A stretch of 15,432 nucleotides of DNA, taken from JAZDDE01 sp039714435. Lineage in GTDB: Bacteria > Gemmatimonadota > Gemmatimonadetes > Palauibacterales > Palauibacteraceae. The notes under the pieces are model-generated. The model was not told the origin of the DNA. It saw nothing but the letters and a program-made list of their open reading frames with translations, and ran no database searches. Below, piece by piece: positions 14,708 to 15,432 of the stretch. Within the stretch, counting starts at the first letter, position 1. Every line of letters starts with the position of its first letter. Location of the stretch: the NCBI GenBank assembly GCA_039714435.1, contig JBDLJJ010000056.1, forward strand, positions 1 through 15,432, in the 5' to 3' direction. The position numbers and the translations under genes are program-made.

Positions 14708-15432
14708 CGATTCCCACTTCCTATTTCGGTTTTCCAGAAGCTGATGCCTCCGGCTTGTTTCCCTACGTCTACCCGTCCGACAGTAGCCAGACTGCTGAGG
14801 TCGATCATCTCGACTGTTCCTGGCTCTCCGCCAACGCCTTCAACACTCACGAACCCGTACTTGCTGTCCGAACTCAGCGCCACTCCGTGTGGCAGCGTTC
14901 GGTGTGTCTGAATAGCCGCGATCTCGCGCCCCGCCTCCAGGTCGAACACGCCGATCGCCGCGCCGCCCTTGTAGGTAATGACCAGTTGCCCCCCATCGGG
15001 CGTTATGTCGAGGTTGTACGGGCCGGGTCCGGTTTCGAACCGGCGTGCGATGGTCCATCCCTCAAGGTCTATCTCGAGCACTTCCCGGTTCTTATTGCAG
15101 GCGATGTAGGCGTGTCGCCCGTCAGGAGACGGCTGCACCCAGGTCGGTCCACAGCGAGTCGCCATGGCCTCCATGGTATTGGTGCCGAGAGCGGCCCTCG
15201 CCTCCAGGGTAGTCACGTCCAGTTCCCGCTCCTCGTCGGGGCCCAGATACATCCGCCGCGTCACAGCCAGCGACCGGGTATCCAGCTCGACGAGCTGCTC
15301 GTCCCGCATACATACGGAGTACAGCCGTGTCTGATTGGCCGACAGCCGGGCGCCGTGCGGCATGGCGCAGGTCGGGATCTGCGCGATTTCCTGCATGCTC
15401 TCCGTATCGACCACCGACACGGAGCTTGGCAC
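14704..15432 (-). CDS. YVTN/YncE-like beta-propeller protein (N-terminus beyond window)
   Basis: The frame is open to the right edge and stops at the TGA at 14706-14704; at least 242 residues are visible. The protein is built of propeller blades with the recurring pattern small-P-x-G/N-x-x-x-S/T-P/S-D-G/S: MPHGARLSANQ, GPTWVQPSPDG, GPYNLDITPDG and LPHGVALSSDS, each followed by a strand and a blade ending such as VLEIDLEGW, IGVFDLEAG or VEMIDLSSL. That is the YVTN/YncE-type seven-bladed fold, usually periplasmic. The first visible codons (GTG CCA AGC) already lie inside a blade, so the true start and any signal peptide are outside. Four Cys occur in the visible part but no CxxCH haem motif. 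The function may be ligand or DNA binding or a redox partner; I cannot choose. It overlaps the barrel gene by 4 bases. Confidence 0.82.
   Translation of the reverse strand: MPSSVSVVDTESMQEIAQIPTCAMPHGARLSANQTRLYSVCMRDEQLVELDTRSLAVTRRMYLGPDEERELDVTTLEARAALGTNTMEAMATRCGPTWVQPSPDGRHAYIACNKNREVLEIDLEGWTIARRFETGPGPYNLDITPDGGQLVITYKGGAAIGVFDLEAGREIAAIQTHRTLPHGVALSSDSKYGFVSVEGVGGEPGTVEMIDLSSLATVGRVDVGKQAGGISFWKTEIGSGNR

Noticed and set aside
1..15432. Search by eye for CRISPR arrays, transposase genes, tRNA or rRNA genes, attachment sites and toxin-antitoxin or phage-defence genes
   Set aside because: No regularly spaced repeats, insertion-sequence ends with a transposase, tRNA-like cloverleaf or defence-type domain were seen; gene content is ordinary envelope and signalling functions.

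Overview
The window is GC-rich, densely packed bacterial DNA (roughly 60% GC by eye) from a didermal (Gram-negative type) organism. The evidence for an outer membrane is strong: a large TonB-dependent receptor with an N-terminal carboxypeptidase-regulatory-like domain, a DUF1302-type beta-barrel, a second small beta-barrel, and a LolA-like periplasmic protein. The receptor architecture, the secreted M1 peptidase without a long helical C-terminal domain, and the many exported proteins resemble Gemmatimonadota or Acidobacteriota. That placement is an inference from gene style; there is no rRNA or other marker here. I saw no mobile element, CRISPR array, tRNA or rRNA.

Layout. Positions 2-142 are the last codons of an unidentified + strand gene. 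A secreted metallo-beta-lactamase-fold hydrolase follows (235-1323, +). It converges on a long minus-strand block read from right to left: a secreted M1 metallopeptidase (6206-8170), an RND/MMPL-type inner-membrane transporter (3493-6093), a LolA-like periplasmic protein (2649-3467) and a DUF1302-like outer-membrane protein (1354-2649). The last two are coupled through a TGATG overlap. The transporter, carrier and barrel span inner membrane, periplasm and outer membrane, and I read them as a putative envelope lipid or hydrophobic-compound transport cassette; the substrate cannot be told from sequence.

A divergent intergenic region (8171-8415) separates this block from three + strand units: a small secreted protein of unknown function (8416-8940), a membrane-anchored GGDEF diguanylate cyclase with an intact RxxD inhibitory site (9104-10051), and the TonB-dependent receptor (10297-13323). 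Each is followed by a strong hairpin, so they probably form separate transcripts. The first two hairpins share a 16-base arm sequence, and the third is a related sequence with a textbook U-tract.

A cupin-fold protein with an N-terminal membrane or signal segment comes next (13481-13954, +). It converges on a minus-strand pair at the right edge: a YVTN/YncE-like beta-propeller (14704-15432, truncated by the window edge) overlapping a small outer-membrane beta-barrel (14006-14707) by ATGA. Overall this is an envelope-biology region: outer-membrane uptake, trans-envelope transport, secreted hydrolases and one c-di-GMP signalling enzyme. Nothing looks like a defence system or other exotic locus. 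The best leads are the transport cassette, the recurrent terminator-like palindrome, the conserved small secreted protein and the structured leader of the receptor gene.
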